NCBI GenBank assembly: GCA_947177165.1
Contig: CAMWTP010000001.1
Coordinates: 62,001 to 126,000 of the forward strand
Direction of reading: 5' to 3'
DNA: 64,000 nucleotides
From: an uncultured Lachnospiraceae bacterium
GTDB taxonomy: Bacteria; Bacillota; Clostridia; Lachnospirales; Lachnospiraceae
Shown here: in pieces, positions 18,794 through 27,603 of the stretch
Position numbering within the stretch: the first letter of the stretch is position 1
Layout of the letters: the number at the start of each line of letters is the position of its first letter
Notes under the pieces: generated by a model
Databases searched by the model: none
What the model saw: the letters and a program-made list of their open reading frames with translations, nothing else
Told to the model about the DNA's origin: nothing
Translations under genes and position numbers: made by a program

Positions 18794-19291
18794 TCAGCGC
18801 AGCTTCCACAAGAACGTACTCCCTATTAGAAGCATCGGCAAAACCATGCAGCCCAGGAGCGGCATCAGCAGATTCCCGGCAGAAAACGTATCCAGAAATG
18901 CCAGCGCAAACACCGTCTGACAGGCCGCCGCGGCACCTGTCAGACACAGACACAGCTTTAACAGCTTTTTCAATACATACAATGCAAATTGTCTGTAAGA
19001 AACTGGTACATAACAGATGATCCCGCGGACACCCCGACGCTTCCCTTCGTCGCGAAATTCGCAGTACTGTTTTACATACATCTCCAGCCCCATCAATTCT
19101 ATGAGAAAACAAATCCCCTGCACCTGGTAGTCCCCTTCCCAGATCTGGAAGGGCATGATAAACAGTATCATCGCAGGAAACAATAAAATTCCCGCAACAA
19201 AATCAAACAGATAATAATCAGTTCCCCATATTTTTTCCTGTGCATAAAAATTCTTTAACAAAATCTGCTGCTTTTCATCGATTCCTTTCAT
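18794..19291 (-). CDS. Small membrane protein, probable ABC permease partner
   Basis: 165 residues with about four membrane helices (near 28-48, 58-75, 108-130 and 138-160). I do not recognise a named family. It overlaps the end of an ABC ATPase gene by 17 bases and is the last gene of the GntR-led operon, so it probably forms the membrane part of that transporter, in the manner of the YtrC/YtrD proteins. It is shorter than the 222-residue membrane protein earlier in the operon but ends naturally, 21 bases before the multi-hairpin element. Confidence 0.7.
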   Translation of the reverse strand: MKGIDEKQQILLKNFYAQEKIWGTDYYLFDFVAGILLFPAMILFIMPFQIWEGDYQVQGICFLIELMGLEMYVKQYCEFRDEGKRRGVRGIICYVPVSYRQFALYVLKKLLKLCLCLTGAAAACQTVFALAFLDTFSAGNLLMPLLGCMVLPMLLIGSTFLWKLR

Positions 19292-20024
19292 CGCCCGTCC
19301 TCCCTCTGTTTTTCAGCCTGGGTATCATATCCAGACTTTCCCCAAACGCCGCCAGACAGCCGTTTTCCATCACACCAACATAGTCGGTCCTCGTCTCTAT
19401 TTCCGAGGAGATATGACTGGTCATGAGGACACAGGCGCGCTCGTCCATGATAATCTGCTGCAGTATCTGAAAAAAATCGATGCGGAAAACCGGATCCATT
19501 CCCGCCGTCACCTCGTCGAGAAGATACAGGCACGGCTCGTGCGCTATGGCAAACGCCAGTTGAAATTTCAGGCGCTCTCCTCTCGACATCGTCCGATAGA
19601 CTTTATCGGCGGGCAGATTCATGGAATCCATGATGTCAAGAAACGTCTTTTTATAGAAGTTCTCATAAAATCCTCCAAGAATTTCCGCATTCTGTGCCGC
19701 GGTGCAGTTTTCAAAAAACTGCCTGTCCTCAGACACATATCCAACACGATTCAGTAATTGCGCGTGGCCGGTGCGAATATCTGTTCCTTCTATAAAAATA
19801 TGTCCCTCGTACGAAATATTGTCTTTCAGGATATAGTGCATCAGTGTTGTTTTGCCGGCGCCATTTTCTCCCATCAGTCCATAAATATATCCTGCTTTCA
19901 GATCAAAACTGATATCCTGCAGCACGAACTTTCTGGATGCAGCATTTTTGAAACCCCAGTTTTGCGGAGAAAATCTTCGTCCTAATCCTGTGACATGATC
20001 AAATGTCAAGATTGATTTTTCCAT
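19275..20024 (-). CDS. ABC transporter ATP-binding protein (YtrB/YtrE-like)
   Basis: About 249 residues from the ATG at 20024, chosen because GGGGAGGG precedes it. Walker A is GENGAGKTT near residue 55, the signature is the variant MSRGERLK, and Walker B is YLLDEVTAGMD; the switch His is in LMTSHIS. The R-for-G exchange in the signature (SRGE) is common in ABC-2-type ATPases regulated by GntR proteins. The gene starts 19 bases after the GntR gene and overlaps the following membrane protein gene. It should energise export of an antibiotic or envelope-active compound; the substrate is unknown. Confidence 0.88.
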   Translation of the reverse strand: MEKSILTFDHVTGLGRRFSPQNWGFKNAASRKFVLQDISFDLKAGYIYGLMGENGAGKTTLMHYILKDNISYEGHIFIEGTDIRTGHAQLLNRVGYVSEDRQFFENCTAAQNAEILGGFYENFYKKTFLDIMDSMNLPADKVYRTMSRGERLKFQLAFAIAHEPCLYLLDEVTAGMDPVFRIDFFQILQQIIMDERACVLMTSHISSEIETRTDYVGVMENGCLAAFGESLDMIPRLKNRGRTGDERNR

Positions 20025-20043
20025 TCTGCCCTCCCCGGACACG

Positions 20044-20415
20044 CTATTCTCTGTACAGCGCCCCGACCATCTCAATCAGCTCTTCGCAGTCCACCCCCGC
20101 CTGTTTTGCCTCGTATATGACCTCTCCAAGACGTTTCTCAAGCATCATCAACTGTTTCTCCCGCAGATAGTCTGTATTGTACTCACAGACATAAAATCCC
20201 TTGCCCGCGACAGAGCGTATGAGTCCTTCTTTTTCCAGTTCTTCGTATGCGCGTTTTGTCGTGATGACACTGACGCCCAGCTCTGCTGCCAGAGAGCGGA
20301 TTGAGGGCAGCGCCTCTCCTGCTTTCAGCCCGCCCGTCACAATTTCGTTTTTCAGCTGGTTGACAATCTGCTCATAGATTGCCAGCGTTCCCTGCGGAAG
20401 AATTGTTATCTTCAT
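20044..20415 (-). CDS. GntR-family transcriptional regulator, YtrA type
   Basis: 123 residues. The winged helix covers about residues 10-80: IYEQIVNQLKNEI, then LPSIRSLAAELGVSVITTKRAYEELEKEGLI. The C-terminal tail is short, about 45 residues, with no ligand domain, which is the mark of the YtrA subfamily that represses ABC-exporter operons. It lies inside such an operon. A perfect palindrome over the operon's -10 element (22037-22056) is the likely operator. What relieves repression is not visible; in related systems it is cell-wall antibiotics. Confidence 0.92.
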   Translation of the reverse strand: MKITILPQGTLAIYEQIVNQLKNEIVTGGLKAGEALPSIRSLAAELGVSVITTKRAYEELEKEGLIRSVAGKGFYVCEYNTDYLREKQLMMLEKRLGEVIYEAKQAGVDCEELIEMVGALYRE

Positions 20416-20436
20416 TGAGATTCAATACCTTTCTTT

Positions 20437-21105
20437 CTACTCAAACGTGACTGCCGCCCGCAGTGCCTTCCTGATATATTGCACATACCAGATTTCCAAT
20501 GGCAGCTGCACAAGACAAAAAACGAAAAATACAGCCAGCCTGACCCACAGAACATGCGGTGCATACACAATGATGCTAAACAGTATTACATTGGAAAACA
20601 GCGCTGTCACAAATATAATTTCTCCAATGATTATGACCTTTCTGCGGCTCTTATCACCTGTGCGCTGCCCATGGCTGACCATAACGGCGATCAGCACATG
20701 ATTCAGCAAAATCTGAATCGCGAAAAAGAGGTCACAGCCTGATATGGATACCGCAATGCAAATCCCCGCTGCAACGACCAGCACATGCACTCCCGACCTG
20801 AAGCAGTACGAACCGTAGATATAATATCTGCGCTCTCTGCGATCCATCGGACACAGATACATCATTTTTTCAAGCTGTATGGAATGTACAGACGCAGAAC
20901 AATACGAGAAAAGCATTGGGAGAAGCAGTACATTTTCAACAATGACTTTTCGCCATGCAGCCTGGTCAGCCCAGATACGCTGGGTAAAAATTGACATGCA
21001 GAAAATATAAATCATCCCATAGATACACTGATACGAAGCCTTATTTTGTCTCAGACTGCTTATCCGAAACGCTCCAAAAAAATCACGGATAATATATTTT
21101 GTCAT
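20437..21105 (-). CDS. ABC transporter membrane subunit, ABC-2-like
   Basis: 222 residues with about six helices and few conserved motifs. Its start ATG overlaps the stop of the upstream ATPase gene by four bases (ATGA), so the two are translationally coupled. It should be the permease of the first ATPase in the operon. Since that ATPase is frameshifted, this subunit may now depend on the second ATPase or be idle. It ends 21 bases before the GntR gene. The family is inferred from position and hydrophobicity. Confidence 0.75.
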   Translation of the reverse strand: MTKYIIRDFFGAFRISSLRQNKASYQCIYGMIYIFCMSIFTQRIWADQAAWRKVIVENVLLLPMLFSYCSASVHSIQLEKMMYLCPMDRRERRYYIYGSYCFRSGVHVLVVAAGICIAVSISGCDLFFAIQILLNHVLIAVMVSHGQRTGDKSRRKVIIIGEIIFVTALFSNVILFSIIVYAPHVLWVRLAVFFVFCLVQLPLEIWYVQYIRKALRAAVTFE

Positions 21106-21988
21106 AACTGCATCCCCTTTCCGCCGCCCTGCACTGATGTTGTACTGCGTTTTGCATAAAAATACATCAGCTCCTCAATCGTCGGATCAGAAACCGCGAG
21201 ACTCTCATCATACTGTTTGAAACGGCTGTGCGCAATCAGTGCCTTCGCACCGTATTGTCTCTCTTCCAGATGAATCACCTGTTCCGGTGCGAGCAGCCTG
21301 ATCTTGTACGCTTCCCCGGACACCATTTGATATCTCTGGCGCAGTTCTTCAATATCCCCCGCAAACATCTGATTGCCGTTTTCCAGATAAACAATGTAAT
21401 CTGCCATGCAGTCAAGATCTTCTGTGATGTGTGTCGCTAAGATAATGCTCCGCGTCCCATCCTGAATAAACCCCTTTAAAATCTGAAAAAACTGTCCCCT
21501 GAAATCCGGATCAAAATTCCCCGCCGGCTCATCTAATATCAGCAGCTTCGCATCATGGGACAGCGCAAACGCAAACTGGCATTTTAATTTTTCTCCCTTT
21601 GACAGCCTGCCATATTTTCTCTTTTTTTCCAGATGAAACAGGGACAGATAGTTTTCCATACATGTATGTTGTAATTGGAATAATACTTTCCGTACCAGTC
21701 CGCATTTTGGATCAATGTCATGGAAGGATTCAGTAAATCTTCCACCAATACCGTTCCAATCATGTCATGAATTTGCTTCTCCTGTGTCTCATAATTCATT
21801 CCATTCATCAGAATCGTCCCCTCGTCTGCGTTGTACAGACCGAGTATCAGATGGAGCAGCGTCGTTTTCCCCGCGCCATTCTGCCCGACAAGACCGCAAA
21901 TATAGCCGGGCGGAAGGGTGAAGGAGATATTGTTCAGATGAAAAGAACCTAATTTTTTTGTGAGGTGATCTGCCTGCAATAAATTCAT
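21102..21988 (-). pseudogene. ABC transporter ATP-binding protein with a one-base frameshift
   Basis: The first part reads from ATG 21988 with Walker A GQNGAGKTT and continues to ADWYGKYYSNYN, after which the frame goes astray. The second part resumes in the other frame as ENYLSLFHLEKKRKYG, with signature LSKGEKLK, Walker B LLILDEPAGNFD and switch His ATHIT. At the junction the minus strand reads TATGGAAAAC; one extra G (TGG GAA AAC) would restore W-E-N-Y-L, so loss of a single G near 21658 explains the break. It may be a true mutation or a sequencing error. If true, the ATPase is dead, because Walker A and Walker B are on separate products. Confidence 0.85.
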
Positions 21989-22036
21989 TTGATTCCTGCG
22001 CCCTCCCGTTATGATTGATTTTTACTGTAAATCTAC

Positions 22037-22077
22037 TGTATATATCAATATATACACTATATGTACAGAGTTGTCAA
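22037..22077 (-). promoter_or_regulatory. Promoter of the GntR/ABC operon with operator palindrome
   Basis: On the minus strand TTGACA (22077-22072) is followed after exactly 17 bases by TATATA (22054-22049), a near-consensus sigma-A promoter. The -10 lies inside a perfect 20-base palindrome, TGTATATAT-CA-ATATATACA (22037-22056), so a bound GntR dimer would block RNA polymerase. The palindrome and spacing are read directly; the regulator assignment is inference from the YtrA family. Confidence 0.8.
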
Positions 22078-22152
22078 TCCTTTATTTATAAAAAATCCTG
22101 GAATAAAATCTGTCAGCGACTGGTTTCGCTAAAATTCCTACATACTGCAAAA

Positions 22153-22196
22153 AAAGCAGAGAAACATATCTGATGAACCAGTAATTTCCCTGCTTT
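22153..22196 (-). terminator. Rho-independent terminator after the DUF4179 gene
   Basis: On the minus strand AAAGCAGGGAAA pairs with TTTCTCTGCTTT (12 pairs, one G-U) and is followed by seven T. It lies about 110 bases after the stop of the ECF/DUF4179 operon. Apart from this and the GntR promoter I see nothing coding in 21989-22306. Confidence 0.65.
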
Positions 22197-22306
22197 AAAC
22201 ACAATATAAAATTTCTTCTGCGCTGCTGCCCTACACTGTTTGAAGTCCTGCAAGCTGTTCTATCCTGCAATCTCTTTTACCGTATAGAGTTCTATGATTG
22301 TCACAT

Positions 22307-23485
22307 TTACTCCACACATATCTCCTTCGCAATGACAGCCTTATCCGCAGCACCGCTGTTGATTCCTTCCTCTTCCATCCGGATACAGTCATCGAAATTA
22401 TCAAAGATGAAGATATGCAGCGTTTTTATCTCTTTTCCCTGAACGGCAAATCCGGCCCTGCCTGCCACCTCCATATCCGGGTAAAGCTGTTCCCCATCCT
22501 GATTAAAACATATAGTGAAGCATGGTTCATAAGACCCTCCAAGTATCTCTAGCATCTCTGCATCTGTCAAATCAGGATCTTTTGAAAGCAGTTTTTCCCT
22601 CCTGTCATCTGTCAGTTCTCTCTGCTTTCCAGGTGTTGTCGTGTGGACAATTACCTGATAAGGAGATACCACTACATTGTCAAGCACAATGTCCCCGTTC
22701 TTCTCACCCACTTCAATCATCTTTACATCTGTCCCGTTCACCTCAAATGGAAGGACCATATTCCAGCTGCCATCCGTCCAGTGGGATGCCGATATCTCTT
22801 CGCTGTCAGACAACCGGTCATCATCGTAGCCGAGACCGCTTACATTCAAATTCAGTTCGCCGCTGCCAGAAACACGCTCCGCAAGATTAATCTTCAGCAT
22901 ACCTGCAAATGTGTGGCTGTCAATTACCTCCCCCTCGAATCTATTCTCGAGATACTCCGGTGAACTTCCATTGACACTCCATGTCCCGTCTATATAAAAC
23001 CCTGCGGCTTCCCGGTTCTCTGAGATATTCATACCTGTATAGTGTTTTGGAATATGCGTAAAATCTGCATCTTCCGCCTCAATATTGACTGTAAGGAATA
23101 TGGAGTATCCATCGCAGTAGACTTCCGAGGCCGTCAGTGTGATTCCGCTATCCGATACAGAATAGTCCAATGTATCCAGACTGCCCGCCTGATTCTCATT
23201 CGTCAGGACAATTCCCTTGTCCGTATAATCACCAGAATATATGACGTCATCCTCAACCTTCTCAAAAATCCTGCCAATCAGCGGAATTTTTGCCGCAAGC
23301 ACCGGATTAAAATAGCCCAGTCCTCCAATTCCAACAACAACCGCTGCAGCAGCCACCGCCGCTGCTTTTCCTATCGCACCAAATTTCATTTTATCCTTCC
23401 TCCTTCTGTGTACCTGAATTTCTCTGTCACTAATTTCAGGAGCAAGGGCCTGCTTTAAGATTTGATCCAATTTTTCATCTGTCAT
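22307..23485 (-). CDS. DUF4179 membrane protein, probable anti-sigma factor
   Basis: 392 residues. A short cytoplasmic N-terminus (MTDEKLDQILKQALAPEIS) with a basic stretch RRRKDKMK leads into one membrane helix at about residues 40-62. An extracellular beta-rich part of about 330 residues follows, in the style of DUF4179. The gene overlaps the end of the ECF sigma gene by 11 bases, so the two are made together. By position it should hold the sigma factor at the membrane until an envelope signal is sensed. The N-terminus is short for a classic zinc anti-sigma domain and has no HxxxCxxC motif, so the mode of binding is open. Confidence 0.85.
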   Translation of the reverse strand: MTDEKLDQILKQALAPEISDREIQVHRRRKDKMKFGAIGKAAAVAAAAVVVGIGGLGYFNPVLAAKIPLIGRIFEKVEDDVIYSGDYTDKGIVLTNENQAGSLDTLDYSVSDSGITLTASEVYCDGYSIFLTVNIEAEDADFTHIPKHYTGMNISENREAAGFYIDGTWSVNGSSPEYLENRFEGEVIDSHTFAGMLKINLAERVSGSGELNLNVSGLGYDDDRLSDSEEISASHWTDGSWNMVLPFEVNGTDVKMIEVGEKNGDIVLDNVVVSPYQVIVHTTTPGKQRELTDDRREKLLSKDPDLTDAEMLEILGGSYEPCFTICFNQDGEQLYPDMEVAGRAGFAVQGKEIKTLHIFIFDNFDDCIRMEEEGINSGAADKAVIAKEICVE

Positions 23486-24014
23486 ATCCTATCGCCTCCA
23501 ATTTTTCCTTTAGCTGCTTCTTTGCCTTCCGCATCCGGCTCTTGACAGTTCCCTCCGGCAGTCCGAGAATCTCAGCTATCTCATTGATCTGCATATCTGC
23601 CGAATAATACAAATAGATCGGTATTCTGTACTTCTCAGGCAGGGATGCCACAAATCCCTGAATCATATCCGCCTCATTTTGCTGCAAAACAATATGCTCT
23701 GGCGAGGCTTCCTCCTCATGGTCAGCCATCTGATATCCTGCATCGTCCATCCCGTCCATACTGTCAACCGGAACTAATCGCATTCTGTTTGCATACTTTT
23801 TCTTCTTATTTTTCCAGAGATAAATTGAAACGGATAAAGCATAACTCTTTGCGTTCTGCGCAGCGTTCAGCCTTTGCTTTTTCTCCAGCAGTTTGAGCAT
23901 CGTGTCCTGATACAGTTCGTCTCCATTTTCTGCATCTCCGGCTGTCATCCGGCAGAACCGCAGAATATCCTTTCCAAACTTCAGGACAAACCGCTCGAAT
24001 TCATCCTTATTCAT
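23475..24014 (-). CDS. ECF-family RNA polymerase sigma factor
   Basis: About 179 residues from MNKDEFERFVLKFG; I chose the ATG at 24014 since AAGGAGG lies 9 bases upstream. Region 2 runs from about residue 5 to 75 (FCRMTAGDAENGDELYQDTMLKLLEKK). Region 4 runs from about 115 to 170, with the helix-turn-helix MQINEIAEILGLPEGTVKSRMRKAKKQLKE. It should direct RNA polymerase to a small envelope-stress regulon and is paired with the DUF4179 protein. In the leader, GTCGATATGTCGAC (24041-24054) forms a small inverted repeat of unknown meaning. The first sixty residues of the longer open frame have no ribosome site. Confidence 0.92.
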   Translation of the reverse strand: MNKDEFERFVLKFGKDILRFCRMTAGDAENGDELYQDTMLKLLEKKQRLNAAQNAKSYALSVSIYLWKNKKKKYANRMRLVPVDSMDGMDDAGYQMADHEEEASPEHIVLQQNEADMIQGFVASLPEKYRIPIYLYYSADMQINEIAEILGLPEGTVKSRMRKAKKQLKEKLEAIGYDR

Positions 24015-24306
24015 AGCAGCCATCCTCCTTCTTCTTTCAAGTCGATATGTCGACCTATCGGCTTGCAAAGATTTGCCCTTGCATAGATATATTGTCATGA
24101 CTCTGGAAAAAGTTTTCAGTTTTATAAAGAATTTTATCATTTTTAAGGTCAGATGAAATTCAAAATCTTTCGATAAAGTATGGATTCCGCGGCAATGTAT
24201 GGTATACTATTGTAAGAATTGCTGCATAATAACGTCCGCGCCACATCATACCAGTCAAAGCATGACGTTTTAATATGCACATCAAAACACGCAGGGGGGA
24301 ATCACT

Positions 24307-24945
24307 ATGACGGCAGTCAACAGGGAAGATATGCTTGAACTGACAAGGCGCATGACGCCAAAAAGAAACTGTTTCTCGCGCATCGCCGGCGCATATTTTG
24401 ACGAGGAAGGCTTTGTCGACGGCACGTTTAACCGGCATTTTCTGAAACTGCCGGCAAAGGACATCGAGACAAATCTGCGCCTCGCAAAGACTGTGCCCTT
24501 TTCAGAGACCAATAAGAATTTAATCTACCACCCCTTTTCCAGGGACGACGAAAAGGCCGGACATACGTGGCAGATACTTATGGGGCTAAAGGACTGCGAG
24601 CTGAAAAACGACGCACTGCTGGAGCTCTTTTATGAGTTTATCGGGGAAAAGTACATAACAGACAAGCCATTTGCTGTCAGAATCCTTTACGGGAGCTACG
24701 ATATTCCCATCAAGGCGAAGGACAAAGAAAGTCTGTGGGAGTCGGAGGAAGTGTACAAATTTATCATATGCACTTTCTGTCCACTGCATGATGACTATGA
24801 AGCCGGGCCTCCCGAGTGCGGTTTCTTATTCCCGGCATTTATCGACCGCAGCGCCGATATTCATGGCGTAATGGTCTATCAGGCAGACGAAAAACATCCG
24901 CATGAAGAGCTTGTCAGAGATATCTTGTTGTCCGCATCGCGCTAA
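24307..24945 (+). CDS. DUF4317-family protein, short form
   Basis: 212 residues with a strong ribosome site (AGGGGGG). The start (MLELTRRMTPKRNCFSRIAGAYFDEEG) and the last segment (GFLFPAFIDRSADIHGVMVY) match my memory of DUF4317 proteins, which are usually near 400 residues. Here the protein ends soon after that segment, so the C-terminal half of the family is absent. No membrane or secretion signal is seen. The function of DUF4317 is unknown. It stands alone, divergent from the ECF operon and convergent with a lipoprotein gene. It may be a genuine short member or a truncated one. Confidence 0.75.
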   Translation: MTAVNREDMLELTRRMTPKRNCFSRIAGAYFDEEGFVDGTFNRHFLKLPAKDIETNLRLAKTVPFSETNKNLIYHPFSRDDEKAGHTWQILMGLKDCELKNDALLELFYEFIGEKYITDKPFAVRILYGSYDIPIKAKDKESLWESEEVYKFIICTFCPLHDDYEAGPPECGFLFPAFIDRSADIHGVMVYQADEKHPHEELVRDILLSASR

Positions 24946-25055
24946 ATCGCAGAGAATGACACGCTTTCGCCTGTCCTCTGCACTTTGGGGACTGGTATTA
25001 GAAAAATGTCCCCCTACTAAATATGTTGTCCTGCCAATTTTCTTTTGAGCGCAAA

Positions 25056-25094
25056 AAAGACGCATGGTATATATTTACTGTCCCGTGCGCCTTT
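25056..25094 (-). terminator. Probable rho-independent terminator
   Basis: On the minus strand AAAGGCGCACGG pairs with CCATGCGTCTTT (one mismatch, one G-U) and runs into six T. It lies just downstream of the 25131-25793 lipoprotein gene. A second imperfect hairpin (24949-24982) follows the DUF4317 gene but has no U-run. Confidence 0.6.
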
Positions 25095-25130
25095 ACGCTG
25101 TTATTTTTCCAACTGCACCGCGAGAGCGCC

Positions 25131-25793
25131 TTATCTTAAAAGACCATTGACGGCAATTATTTTTAATCCCTGGGAAGTAAAGCTTTCGTCCAAAACTTCA
25201 GCGATCCAGACCTGCCCGTTTTCACCAATCATAATCCCTTCAAAATTACAAAACATTTCCACGCAGTCTTCGCTTTCCAGCGCTGAAAAAAACGCTTCAT
25301 CCAGATTACCTTCAAAACTGCCGGCTGCATTAAGAAAATCCGTGCTGTTATTGTAAGTTACATCAGCTATTGTGATCGGGTAAGAAATCTCCGCGGAAAC
25401 TGCTGTCCAATCATGCTTCAGAAACTGCTGCCTGACTTGCGCTGCATAGCGCTCAACCTCAGCAGAGGGAATACCTGTTGCAGCGCTATAGGAACTAACT
25501 GTTGTTACGATTCCTTCCTCCGGTTCCGCAGCTGCACTTGGAGGGGCCTCGTCACTGTTCGCTGTGTCCGCGGCGTTTACAGGTTCCAGATTGGTTTCCG
25601 TCTCTGCAGATATTGCAGAATGCTCATCGCGAGACTCTTCCGTGGGCACTTCAACCTGTTCTGTGTCGTTTTCCTCATCCAGGGATATTTCGACCACAGA
25701 TGGAATCGGTGCCTCCTTGTCCGGCAGCTGAGCGGAACAGCCATATAGCTGCGTGCTTAATAAAATAAATACCAGAATTAATCGTTGTCTCAT
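25131..25793 (-). CDS. Putative lipoprotein of unknown function
   Basis: 220 residues. A lipoprotein signal (MRQRLILVFILLSTQLYGC, lipobox Cys19) is followed by about 80 residues of acidic, Glu/Ser/Thr/Ala-rich linker, which suggests a stalk across the wall. A folded C-terminal domain spans about residues 105-220, beginning GIPSAEVERYAAQVRQQFL; its helix-then-sheet look (HDWTAVSAEISYPITI) recalls NTF2/DUF4878-type folds, but I do not recognise a family. It should be anchored outside the membrane. It lies 203 bases after a second, larger lipoprotein gene on the same strand. Confidence 0.78.
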   Translation of the reverse strand: MRQRLILVFILLSTQLYGCSAQLPDKEAPIPSVVEISLDEENDTEQVEVPTEESRDEHSAISAETETNLEPVNAADTANSDEAPPSAAAEPEEGIVTTVSSYSAATGIPSAEVERYAAQVRQQFLKHDWTAVSAEISYPITIADVTYNNSTDFLNAAGSFEGNLDEAFFSALESEDCVEMFCNFEGIMIGENGQVWIAEVLDESFTSQGLKIIAVNGLLR

Positions 25794-25996
25794 AAAAAAG
25801 AACCTCCAGATACAAATTTTTAATCACCATATTGTAAGGATGTGAAAATAATATTCTGCCCTTGCTGTTATATTTACCCATTGTCTTCGCAAATAACATT
25901 ATACAAAATCAAAACAATATGTCAAGAGACAGTTTGAGCATTCGTATTGAATGCAAAGACAGGCGTTACTGTTCTGATATCAATAGCAGATACCAT

Positions 25997-27289
25997 TCAC
26001 TGTACATCGGAATCCGCAAAGAAGCCGCGCCCTGTCTCCAGATTCTGCAGTCCCCAGCAGCCCAGAATATCGTCCTCACTGTCAAATTCGTGATGGTCAT
26101 GCATCCAGGATTGGAACTCCACCGCACCGTACAACTCCGTTCCGAGCTCGTGTCCCGTGGCATCCGGGCTGTAAAGGATAAACTGCGCACCCGGTTCCAG
26201 GGCTGTCCAGTCCTCGCCGTCAAAGCCATATGGATCGCTGGAAATATAGTGGATTGTATAACCGTCCTCTGTCACATCCCATTCTTCCCCCACACTATGT
26301 CCGGTGTCAAGCTCCAGCTCTTCCAGCGTCAATAGCCAGGAATTGTCGGATAGCTTTCCTACCTTTCCAAACTGTCCATGAAACTGACAGACATATATCG
26401 TATCGCTGTCAGCATCAGCGTAATCCCCCACAAAACTGCCATCCGGGTTCAGGGTTATGTTGGTCATCCACGCCCCCGCACCGCTGTAAAATGCCATCTC
26501 CAGGGAAGCGGTGATGGGAAGACTGTCCACTTCCTCCAGAACCACCGGCTCCTGAACCGCTGTCATCGCAGCCTGAAAGTCCTTTAAATTCTCCAGCAGT
26601 GACCTGCTCTCGTCCCTGACAAACACCGGCTCCCAGTTATCCAGCCACCACAGGCTGTCATAAAGCCGCCCTTCCTTCTCAAAGGTTTGTATTAAATCGC
26701 TGTCCGTATTGAGCAGCTGGACACTGTGGGAGAGCAGATCATTGATTTCCTCCATAAAAGCGGCCATTGCCTCCGCATCGAATTCATTATAATAGACAGG
26801 GGAACCAAAATTGATATCAAACTCGACTCTATTCTTCTGTATGACAGTCTCCTTATTATCAGTCAGCACAGACAGCGAATATTCATACGTGCAGATACCC
26901 TGAAACATCCTCGGGTGATAACGCAGCAGATAGTCCTCTCCATCCAGCGTGCACACAAATATGCTGTTCCATCCCACATGCGCAAAATACCCCTCTTCCA
27001 TGTCGATCAATTCATCGTTTTCCCAAATTTCCAACCGCTGCCCCTGTCCGTCATCGATATCTGTCAGACGCACTTCCTCCGCGACACCATTGTGGTTCAG
27101 ATCAGGCGCAATCGTCCGATCTGCAGCGTCATCTGTCACAGTCTCAGACGGTTCTGCTGCATCCGTTTCTATTGAAACACTGCTCTCGCTCTCCTGCGGC
27201 TCCTCCGCTTTCTGTTTGCCAGAACATGCACAAGTGAATGTTATCACCGCGATCATTTCTATCAAAGTAATACATATCTTCTTTTTCAT
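25997..27289 (-). CDS. Putative lipoprotein with EF-hand-like segment
   Basis: 430 residues. The N-terminus is a lipoprotein signal (MKKKICITLIEMIAVITFTCAC; Cys at 20 or 22), followed by a Glu/Ser-rich linker. DLNHNGVAEEV near residue 63 looks like a single EF-hand or dockerin-type calcium loop, as in FG-GAP-like secreted proteins. The C-terminal part (TLNPDGSFVGDYADADSDTIYVCQ) looks like a beta-barrel lipocalin-style domain. No catalytic motif is recognised. It is transcribed toward the smaller lipoprotein gene and away from the XRE-TPR regulator. Confidence 0.78.
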   Translation of the reverse strand: MKKKICITLIEMIAVITFTCACSGKQKAEEPQESESSVSIETDAAEPSETVTDDAADRTIAPDLNHNGVAEEVRLTDIDDGQGQRLEIWENDELIDMEEGYFAHVGWNSIFVCTLDGEDYLLRYHPRMFQGICTYEYSLSVLTDNKETVIQKNRVEFDINFGSPVYYNEFDAEAMAAFMEEINDLLSHSVQLLNTDSDLIQTFEKEGRLYDSLWWLDNWEPVFVRDESRSLLENLKDFQAAMTAVQEPVVLEEVDSLPITASLEMAFYSGAGAWMTNITLNPDGSFVGDYADADSDTIYVCQFHGQFGKVGKLSDNSWLLTLEELELDTGHSVGEEWDVTEDGYTIHYISSDPYGFDGEDWTALEPGAQFILYSPDATGHELGTELYGAVEFQSWMHDHHEFDSEDDILGCWGLQNLETGRGFFADSDVQ

Positions 27290-27603
27290 AGTTCCCCCGC
27301 TATTTTATAAATTGCTATGTCAATTTTACACAGATAGCGTACCACAATTTTGCATACATTTCTACCTAAATTCCGTATTACTTTTTATTCCACCATTGCA
27401 TTAGACACCGTTCACGCCATTACTGATTCTGGTACAATTCTATTTATCTAATGAGTGAACAGCATCACTTATACACACAAATTCATCAAATCTTTCTCTT
27501 TTCCATCAATCAATTTAGTATTATGTGCACGCCCCTCTATTTGGGGCGGTGGAGCAAACAGTAACATTCAACCAATACTAGAATCAGCTAAAATGCACTT
27601 CGA
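27290..27603. other. Intergenic region with one GC-rich hairpin
   Basis: The gap between the divergent lipoprotein and XRE genes is 436 bases. Apart from the XRE promoter listed separately, it is AT-rich and I see no gene. One strong hairpin stands out: CGCCCC/GGGGCG with a 7-base loop at 27530-27548. It might belong to a small RNA or an old terminator; no U-run follows on either strand. Confidence 0.4.
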
